The notes beneath the pieces are model-generated. The model did no database searches, had not been told where the DNA came from, and worked only from the letters and a program-made list of their open reading frames with translations. A program made the translations under genes and the position numbers. 64,000 nt of DNA from Rostratula benghalensis (taxonomy: Eukaryota > Chordata > Aves > Charadriiformes > Rostratulidae), in NCBI GenBank assembly GCA_013399305.1, contig VXAI01000092.1, positions 1,856,295 to 1,920,294 on the forward strand, in the 5' to 3' direction. Positions 59,901-64,000 of this stretch are shown one piece after another (the stretch's first letter is position 1; each line of letters starts with the position of its first letter).

Positions 59901-62900
59901 GAGGGAGTCTAACACTTCAGATTTGGAGCCTCTGAAGGACAAGACCCATTTTCCAAGCTGGGGTTTGTGGAGGCTTGTGTTTCCCTGAAAACCAGCACAT
60001 ATGGACTACACGGGCATTTCAGAAAACATTGTGCTAGCTGCTCTGCAAGTGGGAATCCCTACCCCCTGACTGTGTGCTGTGACCACGGCCTTGTCTGAGC
60101 TTTTTGTGGTAAAGGGGGAAGAAGCCCATAGTTTTGAGTGTGTACATTTTCTAGTCACCCAAATAGAGAATTATTTTGGTTTGCAGAAATAAAACCCCTA
60201 CAACGGATCATTCGTGTTAAAATAAGACATAATTTATCTGTTAAGCTATTTAAAAAAAAAAAAAAAAGGGATTAAGAGGGACTGTCTATACACTGATTAG
60301 TCTGCACTAGTGCCACAGTAATTCTTCTGAAAGGCTACAAACCAGAGGTCAAACTAAGGTTGTTTGGGCCTTGGCTTGACCACTAGTACAGGGCTGAATT
60401 TTAACCTCTGACACTAGTCCCCAACGTTGCTGCTCATTTTATGGTTATAACAAAAGAAATTTCAATTAAACTTCCAGTGGTAGGGAAAAAAAAAAAAAAG
60501 AAAAAAAAAAAAAAGAAAACACATTTGATTTTCACTGTCTCCTGGCTGTCAGATTTTGCCTTTGGTGATTTTTATTCCCTCCCTCCTCCCCCAGAACAGC
60601 AAATTCACAGAAATAAACAAATTTTAAAGACATGAGATCTGTGTGTTCTAGTACAAGGAAATTAATGAAACTGTTTCTAAAACTGCAGCTTAGAAAGTGT
60701 CCCCAAATTGTTTTAGTTTGGAAAAATGTATTTGAAATAAAAAAAAAAAAAGTGTTACAAAATATTTATAATGCAATCATAAACTGAAATCCAGCCAACT
60801 TTTATTGTTGAGAAAACCGGAAAGGAAATAATCTTAAAAAATGCTATTCTTCTTTTCTGGTGGCTGCTATTATTTCACTCTTCTTATTGTTGTTGCTGCT
60901 GTTATTACACCCTTTGCTGAGCTCTGAAGCTGAGCTCCTGAGAGTTTAACAGGCATGATTCTTTCCCGTACTGCCCCACCAGGTGCCTGCTCCTGCCTGC
61001 AGTTGTCAGATCTGGTTCCAGGCAGTTTTCTCAATGCCAATCAAAACCAAAACTTCTTAAGATGGTTTGATATAGTCAATTCCCTCGCAGTGATCTGACT
61101 GTGTAGCTGCATAAGGCACCGTGATTGCTACATCTTCTCGGTTCCCTATGCTCTGTCCTTCTCCTAAGCGACTGTCCTGGCAATAAGCTGCATTGAACAA
61201 TGGCATTGTCTTCTGAAATGGCAAGGGGACACCCTGAGCAACAGGGCCTAATGCTGGGAGAAGCAGGGAGGAGAGCAGCACTGTTTACTTTGTGGCTGTA
61301 TGGCTACCTATGTAGGCTATCATCTGGTGAGCATCGCTGTCTTGGGGTGATAATAACGGGGGGTGAGCTTCCCCCAGACTCCCTGCTGCCTGAAAGATCC
61401 TGGGAGCCAGGGGAAATAGCCCCTGTTGGCTGCAGAGGGCTTTGAGTCAGCCCGATAAAGAAGGGAGGGTGGAAAGCAGCCATCCAAGTCAATTTTAGAG
61501 AATGCATTAAAACGTGCAAAAGCAGCAGGTAGAAGTGAAATCGGGCTGATGGAAGCTGCTCTCAAGGCCACTCGACCCTTGCAGCTTTGCATTAGTACGA
61601 AACCACCTTCCCTTGGGAGAGGAGGAGGCCAAGGGAGGAAAAAGCTCAGAACAAAGAGGGAAAAGGAGAGACAGATCGAGAGACAAAGGCAAGGAAGGGA
61701 ACAGACACTCCAGGAGCAGCGAGGGGACCCTGGAAGCCAGCGGGCTGGGAGTGGGAAAGGGCAGCCATGCAGCAGCAGCACTGGGGACCACAAGGAGGGG
61801 ATGTGGGAAGTGGAAACAATATCAGAAGAGGAAAATAGGACAATTAAATGCAGCGGGATAGAAAAGAAAGAGCCTGGGGGACTAGGGCTGGGCAGAAGTT
61901 GGCGGAGAAGAAACTGGAGCTGGGCGGCTGATTTTAGATAGCAGGCAGGAGTGTGGAATAAGTGAAGAGGGCACAAAAGGGGCTAAAGGAAACAAAAAAG
62001 TCATGATAAAGCTCCGGAAGGAACTGGGTCATGGCAAACAAAAAAATAGCCAAAATGCTAAGTACAGAGCAGAAAGGATGGGAGCGGCAAAGGGGAAGAG
62101 AAGTAACAAAAGTGAAGCATCAGAAAAGTGAAGTCAAATGAGCAGACAGAGAAGGGAAGGTCCCAGAGCAGCAAAAAGCTGATGAAAAAGGAGGCAAATG
62201 GTCAGGAGGGCAGCCATGAAGCCAGGGGTTAGACAGGAGGAGTAAAAGCACAATAAATAAAAGAGGATGGAAAAAAAAAACTGGACAGAGCGATGTGGGA
62301 ATTGGTTTTGCAGAACACTTGCCTCATTTCTGCACTGTCACTCTTTTGTAGCCCTGTTTCTTCACAGTTCATCTGCCAGCACCTCACAGTACATCTATCC
62401 TGCTAAAAAGAAGCCAAGGCAATGACGGGCCCCATTCTCTAATCCAAGCTGTACGATGTGTCCCACGTCCACATGGTCACATCCAAACGGTTGTCTAGGG
62501 ACAGCCCCTGGCACAATCCCTAGCTTGTAACATGTCTGGGCACTGACTGGGAAAGTGTTAGCTGGTGTGGGTGAAAACCATGCCAGGGAGCTTGCCAAGC
62601 CATGTGTAGAGGCGTTGCAGGGCAGAGTGTGAGTCCCTGCCTTGGAGTTATCTTCTCCTATAGTGCAGACTCATTCCTGGGTCACTTGGAACCTGAGCTG
62701 CTCTTTTGATCTGAATGTCTCCTTCATGGACCTCATCTCCCCTAGCATCTCTTCCCAAGTGCTAGGGAGCACAATGGGACTGCGCCTGCCACAGGCAAAC
62801 TGGGTCCTACTATAATAGATGTCCTGCTTGATGTGTCCTGGCTGGGTCTGCCTCATCCCACTGATGCATGTGCTGCACTGGAAGCAGTGGCAAAAGCCCA

Positions 62901-63829
62901 AGCATGAGTTGCCCTTTCTTGGTGGAACATGAGAAGGGGGAAGAAAAAGACCAAGTCCAATGTACAGCTGCATGACCCATGAAGAATAGTTGCTGATGAA
63001 GGAGCGTGGTCAGAGATGTCAGATTCAACCTGGGGTGAAAGCCAAATTCCCTTTATTTGCTATGGGCTGAGATTTCACAGCTAAACGCACATGGCCCTCA
63101 GGCTGCAGCATCTCTTCTACCAGAGGCAGAGCTGGGGCAGATAGAAGTAGGAAGAACGGGAGAATCTGGGTCAGCAGGGGAAGATCAGCAGGGGACAGCA
63201 GGGAAGCACAGCACAGGGCAAAGGAAAGAGATATGGGGAAGTGGACAATGATGCACTGCCAGCAGCCATGCCGTGGTTCAGACGAGAAGATGAGAAGGTC
63301 GGGAAGGGAGGGAACAGGACAGGTAGGGTAATGCAAGCTTGTTGCCATGTTTTGTCTATGGTTGTGAACCATGGGAGGTGGTCGGATAAAACCATTTGGA
63401 GAGATGGCACAAGTATTATAATGGGAGATGCACCTCTGCAAAGCCAAATGAAAAGGGCTGGATAAATCCTCTTGCAGAAGACAGCTCTGCTGCTGTCTTG
63501 TGCATTACCAGTACAATGAGGATCCGTGCCTCGCTTAAGCTCTTTGCTCCTGTGCTTTCCTTACTCCCTCTGATGAGTGGCAGGGCTTGCCCCGGAGCTG
63601 CCTGCTAGCTGAATCCTGGTGCATCCCATGGTGAAACCCCCAATTTCTACCAAATTCTCCATCTTGAGAGACCCCTGCTTTGTGCCAAGCTCTCACAGCA
63701 GGCACATAGTAAAGGGAATACGGAGACCCTTAAGCAAGTTCATTAACATCGCTGAGGTCCGTTCACACCTGAAACCAGAGCACCCGCAGCACCTAAACGC
63801 ACAGAAGCGTTGGCCGGATGATGAGAAGT

Positions 63830-64000
63830 GGTCCCCGAAGGGTGGCAGCAAGAGATGCGGTATCTCTCTCCGGCCCTCGCGTCCACTTTCCGCGTGGAGT
63901 CCGCGGCGAGGACGGAGCAAAGGGACCCCCGAGCACCCGGCAGCGGGGTGTCCCGCCCCGCCGCGGACCGCCCCGCGGGGGCGGGCTGGGTGCCCCCACG
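63830..64000. promoter_or_regulatory. start of a CpG island at the window edge
   Basis: GC content and CpG density rise sharply from about 63830, with GC-box runs such as CCGCCCCGCGGGGGCGGGC (63969-63987). Synteny with human places GDF6 next on the plus strand, so this may be its promoter. No GDF6 coding sequence is present, so the link is inference. Confidence 0.55.

Larger units (their letters stand above)
52931..63820. other. intergenic, no gene recognised
   Basis: No CR1 copy, RNA gene or recognised exon. Low-complexity tracts at 55449-55530, 56579-56668 and 56940-56954. A-runs at about 54793-54811, 60250-60267 and 60485-60514. A purine-biased plus strand at about 61600-62290. Long frames at 55415-55918 and 61320-61976 (minus) come from these biased tracts. 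Confidence 0.7.

Noticed and set aside
61320..61976. 218-codon minus-strand frame rich in Leu, Ser and Pro
   Set aside because: It is the pyrimidine-rich complement of a purine-biased stretch. The composition is low-complexity and no motif was found.

Overview
The window looks like nuclear DNA from a bird. The genes are split by GT-AG introns, the interspersed repeats are chicken-repeat-1 (CR1) LINE fragments, and the UQCRB product, as I remember that family, is closest to the avian form. The gene order PTDSS1 (minus), MTERF3 (plus), UQCRB (plus) matches, inverted, the block on human 8q22.1 as I recall it. The species cannot be named from the sequence alone.

Layout. Positions 1-5570 are intron 1 of PTDSS1, with a sense-oriented CR1 3' end at 1-720. 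PTDSS1 coding exon 1 is at 5571-5749 on the minus strand. A shared CpG-island promoter with a 40-base assembly gap next to a GCC repeat follows. MTERF3 is complete at 6642-21816: seven coding exons, 416 codons, a mitochondrial targeting N-terminus and five mTERF-type motifs. A 3.3 kb spacer carries an 87-bp tandem duplication and a 13-bp minisatellite. UQCRB is complete at 25199-29872: four coding exons and 111 codons. Its compact promoter has NRF-1, GC-box, inverted CCAAT and YY1-like sites, and a CR1 copy sits in intron 3.

From 30016 to the right edge I find no gene I can recognise. This 34 kb gene-poor stretch holds two more antisense CR1 pieces (about 39990-40370, and an older one of about 1 kb at 44150-45200), several low-complexity tracts, and an isolated CpG island at about 52370-52930. 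That island contains a near-consensus CTCF site beside a 276-bp GGAC/GGAG tetranucleotide array. The last 170 bases turn into a new CpG island. By synteny this should be the approach to GDF6, but no GDF6 coding sequence is visible.

Together, two nuclear genes for mitochondrial function lie in tandem: a regulator of mitochondrial transcription and ribosome assembly, and a complex III subunit. The first shares a promoter region with an ER/MAM phospholipid enzyme. I found no clearly novel system. The leads most worth testing are exon-like segments with compatible splice phases (2893-3379 minus; 48420-48530 plus), the isolated CTCF/CpG/minisatellite block, and the repeats placed against both promoters.
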